Shown here: positions 18,978 through 28,125 of the stretch, piece after piece | Numbering within the stretch: position 1 is the first letter of the stretch | Layout: each line of letters opens with the position of its first letter | From: CAYVBJ01 sp964449075 | GTDB lineage: Bacteria > Bacteroidota > Rhodothermia > Balneolales > Balneolaceae | Direction of reading: 5' to 3' | Assembly (NCBI GenBank): GCA_964449075.1 | Contig: CAYVBJ010000003.1 | Location: forward strand, 62,001-126,000 | DNA length: 64,000 nucleotides | The notes under the pieces: model-generated | What the model was told of the DNA's origin: nothing | The model's input: only the letters and a program-made list of their open reading frames with translations | Database searches by the model: none | Position numbers and translations under genes: made by a program

Positions 18978-21566
18978 ATGAAGATTTCGATTCGGCTCTT
19001 TTCCCTTCTGCTTTTATTCTTTTTGAATTCAACCGTCTCTGCACAGGTTCAATCTTTTGAGGAATCAGTGGGTCATAAAAGCGGAGAACGCATCACCCAA
19101 AATTACCAGGTGGTTCAATACCTCAGCTACCTCGAACAGGCATCCGACCGTGTTGTGATTCGGGAACTCGGAACTACCTTTAATAATAAAAAACAACTTG
19201 TGGCAATTGTCACCCACCCAGACAATCATGCTCGTCTTGATGAAATCAGGATAAATGCCTTGCGTCTTGATGATGCCCGGGAAACACTCCGGGAACAGGC
19301 AGATCAAATTATTGAAAATCAGCCTGTTATTCTCTATCTCGCAGGATCTATTCACGGGTTTGAGCTGTCGGGTTCTGAAGGGGTTCTGCGCTTGCTTGAA
19401 CATTTTACTACTTCAAATGACCCGGAAACGATGGAGCAGTTACGAAACACGGTTCTTATTCTGGATCCTGTCATCAACCCCGATGGAAGGGACGCCTTTG
19501 CCCATTTTAATCATGAACATAAAGGGAGAACGGCCAATCCGAAAAATATACACTGGAGTAACGATTTTACATCCTGGGATGCTCTTAAGTACCGGACAGG
19601 TCATTACTATTTCGACCTAAACCGCGACTGGTTTGCGCATACACATCCCGAGACCCGCAACCGCGCTGCATTTCTCCGCGAGTGGCGGCCCCAGGCCAGT
19701 GTGGATGCACATGAAATGGGATCTGAAAGAGAATTTTATCTGGATCCTCCTACCGATCCTGTTTCACCCTGGTTTCCTTCTTACGCAAGCAAATGGTTCC
19801 GGGAATACGGAAAGGCTCATGCAGGAGGTTTTGACCTTGAAAATATTGAATATACAACAGGGGAGATCTTCAACTTTTTCTATCCCGCCTATTTTACATC
19901 TTACATGACCTACCAGGGTTCCGTTGGTATGCTCTATGAACAGGGTTCAAGCCGCGGATTTGCACTGGAACTCTCTGATGGTACAGTGCGTACTCTGTCA
20001 GATGCTGCCTTTAATCAATTTGCCGCGTTGAGATCGATGGTCCGAATGTCTTCAGAACGCCGGGAGGAAATATTGAGCGACTATTACAGCGCAAGCCTTG
20101 AATCTGTTGAAAAAACAGAGGGCGGGGCTGTTCGCTACCTCATAAAAAATGAGGGAGATCCGCATCATGTCACTGAAACCGTTAATCTCTTGATTAGAAA
20201 CGGAATCGAAGTCCATAGATTAAATTCAGAAACAGAATTTCGGAATGTATCAGACCGAGAGGGCAATCCTGTCGGAAACCAATCATTCGGTCCGGGCACC
20301 TACCTGGTAGTAGCTTCTCAGCCGAGGATGCGCTTTATCCGCATGCTGCTGGAACCGCATATCCAAATACCGGAGGAATTCCTGGCAGAGGCGCGTGAAC
20401 GGGTTAACCGCGGTGAAAACCCAAGATTTTATGATATCACCTCCTGGTCGCTGCCGCTCATGTTTAATTTACAGGGATTCAGCACATCCGACAGCAAGGC
20501 ACCCGACGCTGCACTTATAGCCGAAAAGGTAATTAATAAAGGCGGTGCTCCCTCCCGAAAGGCAACCTATGCCTATTTGATTGATGGCAGCCAGTCAGCA
20601 ATGTTATCTGCCGTTCATCCGCTTCGCGAACATGGAATTCGGCTGCATATTCTTTACAAGCCAACACAGGTAAATGGCAAGTCATTCAGCTCCGGAACCC
20701 TGGTTGTAAGAACAGATGGTAATGAAGATCAGGTGCATACCATTGTTTCTGAACTCGCAGAAAAATATCGCCTCCGCGTAGATCCTGTTGATTCGGGTTT
20801 GTCGGATCCAGGTTTTCCGCCGCTTGGATCTATCGAAGGAAACCGGGTTCAGAAACCAAAAATAGCTATTCTGGGTGATCATCCCGTGAATGCCTACTCC
20901 TTTGGCTGGGCATGGCACAAGCTGGATCAGCAATATGAAATACCTCACACGATCATCCGGCCGGGAGCTATTGGAAACAGCTCTATCTCAGATTTCAATG
21001 TGCTGATCATGCCGGAAATCAGAGATTTTTCTGAAATGGACAAAGCTCTGGGTGAAAACGGAATTGAGCGAATTAAACAGTGGGTGCAGGACGGCGGATC
21101 ACTGGTTACACTGAGTACTGCAACTGAATATTCCAGGAAAAATCTTGAGCTATCAACCCTGGTATCGTGGTACGAGAAAGAAGAAAATGAAAAGAAACAA
21201 AAGATCACAGTCCCAGGAGCTTTTTTCAGTATTGATACTGATTCTGAATCCTGGTTAAACTCGGGTTATTCGTTTACTCCACCAATGCTTATAAACTCAG
21301 ACCGGCTTTATGAAGCAGCAGATGAACCGCCTATGCCCTCTAAACGTATTGCCGTAAAAGTATCCGAAAACGAAAATGCCAGGATATCAGGGCATGCATG
21401 GCAAGAAAATCTTGAAAGGCTTCCGGGAAGCGTACTTGTTTACGAAGAACGTATTGGATCAGGACGTATCATTAATTTTACCGAAGACACAAACTTCCGG
21501 GGTTACTGGCGTGGTGCGGATCGTCTCTTCCTGAACGCAGTTGTTCTGAGCCCGGGCGCCCCCTGA
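18978..21566 (+). CDS. Secreted M14-family zinc carboxypeptidase-like protein
   Basis: The 862-aa protein has a signal peptide ending near VSAQ. The M14 zinc site is visible: His126 and Glu129 in SIHGFE, and the third ligand His245 in DAHEMGSE. FDLNRDW and INPDGRDAF also match large Bacteroidota M14 peptidases. The C-terminal half is a long extension that includes a glutamine-amidotransferase-like Rossmann segment (KIAILGDHPVNAY, then IKQWVQDGGSLVTL). The final residues show no obvious type IX sorting domain, so cargo status is unclear. It probably degrades peptides in the periplasm or outside the cell. Confidence 0.85.
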   Translation: MKISIRLFSLLLLFFLNSTVSAQVQSFEESVGHKSGERITQNYQVVQYLSYLEQASDRVVIRELGTTFNNKKQLVAIVTHPDNHARLDEIRINALRLDDARETLREQADQIIENQPVILYLAGSIHGFELSGSEGVLRLLEHFTTSNDPETMEQLRNTVLILDPVINPDGRDAFAHFNHEHKGRTANPKNIHWSNDFTSWDALKYRTGHYYFDLNRDWFAHTHPETRNRAAFLREWRPQASVDAHEMGSEREFYLDPPTDPVSPWFPSYASKWFREYGKAHAGGFDLENIEYTTGEIFNFFYPAYFTSYMTYQGSVGMLYEQGSSRGFALELSDGTVRTLSDAAFNQFAALRSMVRMSSERREEILSDYYSASLESVEKTEGGAVRYLIKNEGDPHHVTETVNLLIRNGIEVHRLNSETEFRNVSDREGNPVGNQSFGPGTYLVVASQPRMRFIRMLLEPHIQIPEEFLAEARERVNRGENPRFYDITSWSLPLMFNLQGFSTSDSKAPDAALIAEKVINKGGAPSRKATYAYLIDGSQSAMLSAVHPLREHGIRLHILYKPTQVNGKSFSSGTLVVRTDGNEDQVHTIVSELAEKYRLRVDPVDSGLSDPGFPPLGSIEGNRVQKPKIAILGDHPVNAYSFGWAWHKLDQQYEIPHTIIRPGAIGNSSISDFNVLIMPEIRDFSEMDKALGENGIERIKQWVQDGGSLVTLSTATEYSRKNLELSTLVSWYEKEENEKKQKITVPGAFFSIDTDSESWLNSGYSFTPPMLINSDRLYEAADEPPMPSKRIAVKVSENENARISGHAWQENLERLPGSVLVYEERIGSGRIINFTEDTNFRGYWRGADRLFLNAVVLSPGAP

Positions 21567-21582
21567 ATATCACGCGATTGCC

Positions 21583-21619
21583 GAACAGAATGAGCGATCC
21601 GAAACCGTTCATTCTGTTC
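21583..21619. repeat. 11-bp inverted repeat downstream of the M14 gene
   Basis: GAACAGAATGA at 21583-21593 and TCATTCTGTTC at 21609-21619 form a perfect 11-bp stem with a 15-nt loop. There is no T-tract on the 3' side in either direction, so it is not a standard intrinsic terminator. It may be an mRNA 3' stem or a protein-binding site. Confidence 0.5.
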
Positions 21620-21716
21620 AAAAAATTACGCAATCTTTTCCGAAAACAGGTCTATTCACTTTTTATAATATTGCAAATTATCTGTTTGGATAGAGAAACC
21701 TCTCTGCCAGGTCTTG

Positions 21717-21965
21717 CTATGACTCTGAAGTCGGGCTAAGGAATTCAACATGAAAGCGAAACGTCTCTCCTTCGAGAGTCATGGTATCGTATATCTCTCT
21801 CACGAGATTAAAAACAACGTCTGTTTTTCCCTTAATACTGGTGGACAAAAAATTTACATCCACTTCAACATCATGCTGAGCAACAAATTCAATCAGATCC
21901 TGTACTTTTTCTTTCGGATGTTCAGTGTAGAGAGGTATATAAGTAAGCTGTGCAACTGTCGTCAT
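21717..21965 (-). CDS. Small YkoF/MTH1187-like (thiamine-binding-type) protein
   Basis: The 82-aa protein begins with a strand, TVAQLTYIPLYTEHP, followed by a helix, and then VDVNFLSTSIKGKTDVVFNLVREIYDTM. The order of strand, helix, an (S/T)T(S/T)IxG turn and a second helix resembles the ferredoxin-like MTH1187/YkoF family, some of whose members bind thiamine or related ligands. The assignment is by pattern only. It is a lone gene between the M14 peptidase and the DUF4382 lipoprotein. Confidence 0.5.
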   Translation of the reverse strand: MTTVAQLTYIPLYTEHPKEKVQDLIEFVAQHDVEVDVNFLSTSIKGKTDVVFNLVREIYDTMTLEGETFRFHVEFLSPTSES

Positions 21966-22082
21966 TCTGTAATTTTATTTTTTTTGTAACCTTTGTTAAT
22001 CAAGTGAGTCTTAAATATATGAAACATCCTTGAAGGATTTCGACTATAAAATTACATAACTCCAAATAAATAACAGATAGTA

Positions 22083-22916
22083 ATGATCATGAGATATTTA
22101 AAACCTTTTATTTTACTTTTTTCAATTCCTTTTTTATTTCTGTCATGCGATAGTTCTTCCACGATCGACAATGATTCAGCTACCGGAACACTCCGTGTGT
22201 CACTGACCGATGCCCCCGGCGATTTCGAAGCTGTATATATTGATATTCAGGAAGTGAAAGTACATCGAAGCAGCGACGCTGAGGAAGGCGACGGCGAATG
22301 GATTGTCATAAATGACGAACCGGTGCGCGTAGACCTTCTGGATTTAGTGAATGGAAAGCTGGACGTTCTCGGTGAGACTGAACTTGCAGCTGGTAACTAT
22401 CAGCAGCTCAGGCTTGTTCTCGGAAATAACAATGAAATTATTGTCGGCGGAGAAACAATTCAGCTTGACACCCCAAGCGCTCAGCAGTCGGGGTTGAAAC
22501 TAAATCTCAATGTCTCGATCGAAGGCGGCGAAATTTTCAACCTCCTGCTCGACTTTGATGCCTCCAGGTCCATTGTGAAAGCGGGCGCATCTGGAAAATT
22601 TATTCTGAAGCCTGTTCTGCGCGCCGTAGAACTCGAGGAAGCTGGTACAATCACCGGCGAAATCACGCCTGCTGAGTCTCTTGCTTGGGTTTATGCAATT
22701 GCGGATGAGGATACAGTGGCCGGTACGAAAGCAAACGAAGAAACGGGCTCATTTACAATTATCGGATTGCCGTCCGGCACGTACCAGGTTTCTGCAGAGC
22801 CATCGGCAGATGGGTTTGGAAGTGCTGTTGTTCCAGGTGTTTCAGTCGCTTCACGTGACACAACCGATGTCGGAACTATTCAACTTGAAGTAACTGAAAC
22901 CACTGATTCCGAATAA
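22083..22916 (+). CDS. DUF4382 domain lipoprotein
   Basis: The 277-aa protein has lipoprotein lipobox FLSC near residue 22. A DUF4382 domain spans about 35-180: GTLRVSLTDAPGDFEAVYIDIQEVKVHR, AAGNYQQLRLVLGNNN and a final FILKPVLRAV. A C-terminal carboxypeptidase-regulatory-like beta sandwich (about 185-270) has GSFTIIGLPSGTYQVSAEP. DUF4382 proteins are envelope lipoproteins without an established biochemical role. A strong terminator follows. Confidence 0.88.
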   Translation: MIMRYLKPFILLFSIPFLFLSCDSSSTIDNDSATGTLRVSLTDAPGDFEAVYIDIQEVKVHRSSDAEEGDGEWIVINDEPVRVDLLDLVNGKLDVLGETELAAGNYQQLRLVLGNNNEIIVGGETIQLDTPSAQQSGLKLNLNVSIEGGEIFNLLLDFDASRSIVKAGASGKFILKPVLRAVELEEAGTITGEITPAESLAWVYAIADEDTVAGTKANEETGSFTIIGLPSGTYQVSAEPSADGFGSAVVPGVSVASRDTTDVGTIQLEVTETTDSE

Positions 22917-22944
22917 TAAAACAGAGCCACTGGTTCAAATTCTT

Positions 22945-22977
22945 AAAGCCTCCGGATTTTATTTGGAGGCTTTTTTT
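22945..22977 (+). terminator. Intrinsic terminator after the DUF4382 gene
   Basis: AAAGCCTCC at 22945-22953 pairs perfectly with GGAGGCTTT at 22965-22973 across an 11-nt loop, and a run of T residues extends to 22977. It separates the lipoprotein gene from the his leader. Confidence 0.9.
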
Positions 22978-23030
22978 ATGCCTGCTATTTCTATTGGAAT
23001 TACATCAGGGAAAAGCCTTATATTTTAGTG

Positions 23031-23105
23031 ATGTTATTACACTCTTTTCATATCAATCATCAAACCGGACATATCAAAGTCCATCACGGGCATCATACGC
23101 ATTAA
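23031..23105 (+). CDS. hisL: Histidine-rich leader peptide of the his operon
   Basis: An ATG at 23031 opens a 24-codon frame ending in TAA at 23103-23105. Nine of the 24 residues are His, at residues 4, 7, 10, 14, 18, 19, 21, 22 and 24, with two HH doublets near the end. It lies between a terminator and hisG, which starts 70 bp downstream. Such leaders sense charged tRNA-His through ribosome stalling, as in enteric hisL. CGGGCA, within the last His codons, can pair with TGCCCG further downstream, but I do not see a strong classical terminator before hisG. The mode of control, transcriptional or translational, is therefore open. The gene symbol is by analogy, not homology. Confidence 0.8.
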   Translation: MLLHSFHINHQTGHIKVHHGHHTH

Positions 23106-23175
23106 CACTGCATGTCATCTTTCCCTCAACTGCCCGATTTATTAAACAACCATTTTAATTTTACGAAAAAATCTA

Positions 23176-24054
23176 ATGAGAACTCTTGATTCTACTACCT
23201 CCTTACGTATTGCCGTTCAGAAAAGCGGACGATTAACAGATAAAACCCTCACTTTGCTTGAAGGTATCGGTTTTAAATTTGACGATTATAAAAGAAGCCT
23301 CCTGGTAAAATGCCGCAACTTTGATGTTGAACTACTGCTCATCCGCGACGATGATATACCTGAATACGTAGAGGATGGCGTTTGCGATCTCGGTTTTGTG
23401 GGGGCCAATGTAGCCGCCGAAGACGAAGCCGATATTACCATCCTGCGGGGATTGGATTACGGTGTCTGTCATCTTGCATTAGCTGCTCCCAAAAACGGCT
23501 CTATCAAAAAAGTGGCTGATTTTGCCGGCAAAAAAATTGCTACAAGCTATCCTGTTATTACTGCAAACTACTTTCGTGAAAAAAATATGCCCGTGGAAAT
23601 TATAACCCTGTCAGGATCAGTGGAAATAGCACCGCGTCTTGAAATAGCAGATGCAATCAGTGATCTTGTCTCAACAGGAAATACCCTGAAAGCAAATGGC
23701 CTGGTTGAGATTGAAAGCATTTTTAATTCAGAAACTCAGCTGGTAAAAACAAATAAACCGCTTTCAGATGGAAAACAGGATTTAATCGATAAAATCCTGC
23801 AGCGAATAGAAGGCCATCAGCTGGCTGAACGCAGCAGGTATATCATGATGAATGCTCCGAAGGCATCTGTTCCGAAAATAAAGCAAATTATACCTTCGCT
23901 AAAGAGTCCAACAGTTATGCCGCTTGCAGATAACGGAACGGTAGCAATCCACACCGTTGTTCCGCTTGCAACATTTTGGGAAGTGATGGAACAGCTAAAA
24001 GAGGCTGGAGCATCAGGCATTGTTATGCTGCCAATTGAAAGTATGATATTGTGA
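23176..24054 (+). CDS. hisG: ATP phosphoribosyltransferase, long form
   Basis: The 292-aa protein catalyses the first step of histidine synthesis, the condensation of ATP with PRPP. Residues 10-100 match the family closely (LRIAVQKSGRL, then RDDDIPEYVEDGVCDLGFVG). SDLVSTGNTLKANGL is the PRPP-binding loop. A C-terminal ferredoxin-like regulatory domain (about 215-290) marks the long form, which is feedback-inhibited by histidine and needs no HisZ. It is the first structural gene after a His-rich leader peptide. Confidence 0.96.
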   Translation: MRTLDSTTSLRIAVQKSGRLTDKTLTLLEGIGFKFDDYKRSLLVKCRNFDVELLLIRDDDIPEYVEDGVCDLGFVGANVAAEDEADITILRGLDYGVCHLALAAPKNGSIKKVADFAGKKIATSYPVITANYFREKNMPVEIITLSGSVEIAPRLEIADAISDLVSTGNTLKANGLVEIESIFNSETQLVKTNKPLSDGKQDLIDKILQRIEGHQLAERSRYIMMNAPKASVPKIKQIIPSLKSPTVMPLADNGTVAIHTVVPLATFWEVMEQLKEAGASGIVMLPIESMIL

Positions 24055-24131
24055 TTACCGCTTACCTCAGAGCTGATAAATACCTGGTAAGAGAATCTTT
24101 TAAATAACTATGAGATAATCATTTTATAATT

Positions 24132-25430
24132 ATGGATATAAAAACTGTTGATTTAAATAAGTTATCTGAGGATGATATAGAGCTACTCTGCAGACGGCCT
24201 AAAATGGATTTTGCCTCTATCTTCGGACAGGTTCAGCCTGTTCTGGATGACATCGAAAAAGAGGGGGATACCGCTCTCAAAAGGTACACCAGGAAGTTTG
24301 ATAATGTTGAACTTGATAGCAACACCGTCAACCCGGATGATCTGAATCCTGAACTAACCGATGCCCAAAAAGATGCCATTGACCTGGCCATGAGTAATGT
24401 ATTCAGGTTTCACAGAGAACAGTCGACCTTTGATTCTGAAACCGAAACCATGCCGGGTGTGATTTGCTCGCGGGTGGAACGTGCGATAGAACGTGTTGGC
24501 CTCTATATACCGGGCGGTTCAGCCCCGCTTCCGTCCACAGCTATCATGCTAAGCGTTCCGGCGATGGTGGCGGGATGCAAAACCATTGTATTTGCAACTC
24601 CGCCTGACTCAGATGGAAATATTCCCGATTCCATCGCTTACATTGCTCAAAAAACAGGAGCAAAAACAATTGTTAAAGCCGGCGGTGCACAAGCTATCGC
24701 TGCAATGGCATTTGGGACCGAAACTATTCCAAAAGTGGACAAATTATACGGCCCGGGTAATCAATATGTAACTGCCGCTAAAATGCTTTTGCAAAACAGC
24801 GATGCCATGGTTAGTATTGATCTTCCGGCAGGACCTTCCGAGGTGCTGGTTATTGCAGACAGTTTCGCTGATCCTGAATACGTTGCCGTAGATCTGCTTT
24901 CCCAGGCTGAACACGGGCCTGACAGCCAGGTGGTGCTTATAACTGACTCCAATTCTTTATTTGAGCAGGTAAAAAAGGAGATCAAAAAGCATCTGGTGGA
25001 TTTGCCGCGAAAAAATATTGCCGAAAAAGCACTTAAAAACAGTTTCTTTGTACTGGCTGATAATCTGGAAAGAGCGATCGGTTTTTCAAATCAATATGCG
25101 CCTGAACATTTGATTATCAATTGTAAAAACTCAGAAACCCTGGTCGATCAGATCCAAAATGCCGGATCTGTTTTTTTGGGGCCTCTCACGCCCGAAAGTG
25201 CAGGAGACTATGCTTCTGGCACCAATCACACACTTCCCACCTATGGATATGCACGTATGTACAGCGGTGTGTCGCTCTCTTCTTTTCAAAAATTTATCAC
25301 CATGCAGCAACTTACAGAGGAGGGATTGCAAAATATTGGTCCGGCAGTAGAAACACTTGCCGAAATGGAAGGACTCCACGCTCACAAACGGGCTGTTTCG
25401 GTTCGTCTCAATAAACTAAAAAACAGATAA
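24132..25430 (+). CDS. hisD: Histidinol dehydrogenase
   Basis: The 432-aa zinc enzyme oxidises histidinol to histidine in two NAD-dependent steps. Signatures are GLYIPGGSAPLPSTAIML, GPGNQYVTAAK, the catalytic and zinc region QAEHGPDSQ, and YAPEHL with a catalytic Glu-His pair. Length is standard. It follows hisG after 77 bp and precedes hisC by 13 bp. Confidence 0.97.
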   Translation: MDIKTVDLNKLSEDDIELLCRRPKMDFASIFGQVQPVLDDIEKEGDTALKRYTRKFDNVELDSNTVNPDDLNPELTDAQKDAIDLAMSNVFRFHREQSTFDSETETMPGVICSRVERAIERVGLYIPGGSAPLPSTAIMLSVPAMVAGCKTIVFATPPDSDGNIPDSIAYIAQKTGAKTIVKAGGAQAIAAMAFGTETIPKVDKLYGPGNQYVTAAKMLLQNSDAMVSIDLPAGPSEVLVIADSFADPEYVAVDLLSQAEHGPDSQVVLITDSNSLFEQVKKEIKKHLVDLPRKNIAEKALKNSFFVLADNLERAIGFSNQYAPEHLIINCKNSETLVDQIQNAGSVFLGPLTPESAGDYASGTNHTLPTYGYARMYSGVSLSSFQKFITMQQLTEEGLQNIGPAVETLAEMEGLHAHKRAVSVRLNKLKNR

Positions 25431-25443
25431 AGAAAATCAGCTG

Positions 25444-26502
25444 ATGCCAATTCAAATTGATATCAATTCGTTTGTACGTCCCAATATCAGAAAGCTGAAT
25501 CCCTACCGCAGTGCGAGAGATGATTTCAGCGAAGGGATATTGCTTGATGCGAATGAAAACAGTTTTGGGGCACCTATAAAAAATGATCTGTCCCTGCACC
25601 GATATCCCGACCCTGTTCACAACACGCTCCGCAAAAAAATAGCTGATAACCGCCAGGTTGATATTGAAAATATTTTCCTTGGGGTTGGCAGCGACGAGCC
25701 GATCGACCTGCTGATGCGAATTTTTTGCGAACCCGGATCCGACTCCATTCTGATTACGCCTCCTACCTACGGTATGTATAGAGTTGCCGCTAAAATCAAC
25801 AATCTTGGTTGTAAAGAGGTTTCACTTTCTGAAAAATTCCAGCTTCGCACTGATGAAGTGATTCAGAGTGCTGATCACAATACGAAACTTCTCTACCTCT
25901 GTTCACCCAATAATCCTACTGCCAATGACCTGAAACGTACGGATGTGCTTAAAGTGCTGGAACAATTTCCCGGTATTGTTGTGATAGATGAGGCCTATAT
26001 AGATTTCAGCCGCCAGGAGTCGATGGCAGCAATGGTACAGCAATATCCGAATCTTGTTGTTCTCCAAACGTTTTCAAAAGCATTCGGACTTGCCGGAATC
26101 CGTCTGGGTGTAGCAATTTCCAACCCGGCAATAATCGGTTATATGCTTAAAATAAAGGCACCTTATAACATCAATAAATTAACTATTGAAAAAGCTTTGG
26201 AAGCTTATAGTCATCTTGATCTTATAAAATTCAATATAGACAAAATCCGGGAAGAGCGGGAAATTTTGATAAATGAACTGGAATATTGTCCGCCTGTTGA
26301 ACGTGTGCATCCATCTGATGCAAATTTTATACTTTTTAAAATAAGCCGTTCAAAAGAGATATATCAGAAACTGGCAGCAAAAGGTGTGATAGTCCGTTAC
26401 AGGGGTAATGAACCTCACTGTGATGATTGCCTTCGTGTAACAGTCGGCACACCTGACGAAAACGATAAATTTTTACGCACTCTAAAAGATATAATTTCAT
26501 GA
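25444..26502 (+). CDS. hisC: Histidinol-phosphate aminotransferase
   Basis: The 352-aa fold-type I PLP enzyme transfers an amino group from glutamate to imidazole acetol phosphate. The PLP lysine is Lys212 in TFSKAFGLAGIRLG, with SPNNPTAN and VIDEAYIDF as cofactor-binding motifs. The stop codon overlaps the hisB ATG by 4 bp. Confidence 0.96.
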   Translation: MPIQIDINSFVRPNIRKLNPYRSARDDFSEGILLDANENSFGAPIKNDLSLHRYPDPVHNTLRKKIADNRQVDIENIFLGVGSDEPIDLLMRIFCEPGSDSILITPPTYGMYRVAAKINNLGCKEVSLSEKFQLRTDEVIQSADHNTKLLYLCSPNNPTANDLKRTDVLKVLEQFPGIVVIDEAYIDFSRQESMAAMVQQYPNLVVLQTFSKAFGLAGIRLGVAISNPAIIGYMLKIKAPYNINKLTIEKALEAYSHLDLIKFNIDKIREEREILINELEYCPPVERVHPSDANFILFKISRSKEIYQKLAAKGVIVRYRGNEPHCDDCLRVTVGTPDENDKFLRTLKDIIS

Positions 26503-27395
26503 AAATCTGGATCCGGCCCGATGCCCTGACGGGTGGCCAAAAAAAAATTCTCCAGCCCGGAGCTTTGTACTCAATTAAAAGATTATCTGAGCAGGATATC
26601 GAATTTAACTCTGAGCGAACCGAATTGAGCCGGGAACAGCTTATCCTGCTTGAAAATGAACGTATTGAATTATCGTCTTTTACTGAAAAAGAAGCGGATG
26701 CACATATTCTTGCAAGTAGTGATTTAACCGGCCTTGAACTCAGAAGCGGCGAACAATTGATTGCGTCGGGAAATGAATGGATTGATCTCTGCCTCTCCTA
26801 TCTTTTTCCGGTTCGCACTGCTCAAATAGAGAGAAAAACCGCTGAAACTGATATCAAAGTAGTGGTAAATCTGGATGGATCAGGTAAATCTGATATCCAG
26901 ACCGGGTTAAATTTTTTCGATCATATGCTCGACCAGGTAGCCCGCCACGGTTTGCTGGATTTAACGATTCATTGTAAAGGTGACCTCCGGGTCGATGAAC
27001 ACCATACAATAGAAGATACGGCTATTGCCCTGGGGCAGGCGCTTCATCTTGCACTACAATCCGACAAATCGGGAATCCAGCGTTATGGCTTTGTGCTTCC
27101 CATGGATGAAGCCAGGTCAACGGTTGCCATAGACCTTTCTAACCGGCCTTTTTTAAGATGGGAGGTTCCGCTGAAAAGAGAATATATCGGTGATTTCCCA
27201 ACTGAAATGGCAGAACATTTTTTTTATACGCTGGCAATGAACGTTAAAGCTACCCTGCATGTTAACGCGTCAGGAAAAAACGAACATCATATTATTGAGT
27301 CCATTTTTAAATGCTTTGCAAAATCTCTGCGCTTTGCCATAAGCAGAAACGAACGCATAAAGAATATTTTGCCAAGTACTAAAGGAATGTTGTGA
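26499..27395 (+). CDS. hisB: Imidazoleglycerol-phosphate dehydratase with an atypical N-terminal extension
   Basis: The 298-aa protein has a normal dehydratase from about residue 107 to the end, with FFDHMLDQVARHG at 139-151 and metal site EHHTIEDTA at 167-175. The first ~105 residues are not a functional histidinol-phosphatase: the HAD signature DxDGT and the Zn-binding Cys cluster of bifunctional HisB are absent. The junction LFPVRTAQIERKTAETD resembles the linker of the bifunctional enzyme, so the extension could be a decayed HAD remnant or an unrelated domain. ATGA overlap with hisC fixes the start. Histidinol-phosphatase activity must come from elsewhere. Confidence 0.92.
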   Translation: MKIWIRPDALTGGQKKILQPGALYSIKRLSEQDIEFNSERTELSREQLILLENERIELSSFTEKEADAHILASSDLTGLELRSGEQLIASGNEWIDLCLSYLFPVRTAQIERKTAETDIKVVVNLDGSGKSDIQTGLNFFDHMLDQVARHGLLDLTIHCKGDLRVDEHHTIEDTAIALGQALHLALQSDKSGIQRYGFVLPMDEARSTVAIDLSNRPFLRWEVPLKREYIGDFPTEMAEHFFYTLAMNVKATLHVNASGKNEHHIIESIFKCFAKSLRFAISRNERIKNILPSTKGML

Positions 27396-27453
27396 AATGG
27401 AATTTAATTCTCCGTGATGTTCAAAGCAATTTAAAGCAGTTTTAGATCCAAAT

Positions 27454-28059
27454 ATGATAGGCATAATAAAGTACCAGGCAGGAAACCTTGCATCCGTGGC
27501 AAATGCGCTCGATAGATTAAACGCAGACTACATGATTACGGATGACAAACAAAGACTTGAAGAAATGGATGCCGTAATCTTCCCCGGTGTTGGTCATGCA
27601 GCAGCAGCAATGGACGATTTACGGTCTCGCGATCTGGATATGTGGCTGATTAATACAAGTAAACCTGTATTGGGTATTTGCCTGGGAATGCAGCTGCTCT
27701 TCGACTCTTCGGAAGAAGGAAATTCCGATACGCTCGGTATTATTCCGGGGACATTAAAGAAATTTGATTCCAAAGCAGGAAAAGTGCCACACATGGGATG
27801 GAACTCTTTCTGTAAAACGAGGGATCATCCACTTCTTTCAGGTTTGAATTCGGAACACTATATGTACTATGTACACAGTTACTTTGCCCCGGTTACAAAT
27901 GATACTCTTGCCACAGCCTGTTATTCAAATGAATTTGCATCAGTGGTGGGGAAAGACAACTACCTGGGTGTTCAGTTTCATCCTGAAAAATCGGGAGTTG
28001 CAGGATCTCTTCTTCTTCAAAACTTTCTTACCATTATAAAATCAGCTACTTCTATTTAA
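27454..28059 (+). CDS. hisH: Imidazole glycerol phosphate synthase, glutaminase subunit
   Basis: The 201-aa class I glutamine amidotransferase has Cys76 in GICLGMQLL and His176/Glu178 in FHPEKSG as its triad. It feeds ammonia to HisF. The gene lies 58 bp after hisB and ends the his cluster here: hisA, hisF and hisIE are not in the window, and the next gene is on the other strand. Confidence 0.96.
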   Translation: MIGIIKYQAGNLASVANALDRLNADYMITDDKQRLEEMDAVIFPGVGHAAAAMDDLRSRDLDMWLINTSKPVLGICLGMQLLFDSSEEGNSDTLGIIPGTLKKFDSKAGKVPHMGWNSFCKTRDHPLLSGLNSEHYMYYVHSYFAPVTNDTLATACYSNEFASVVGKDNYLGVQFHPEKSGVAGSLLLQNFLTIIKSATSI

Positions 28060-28125
28060 CAGGGAAGAAAATACAAAACCACACAATGCTCTCAGCCTGA
28101 TTTTGTCAAATAGGATAGCAAGATC

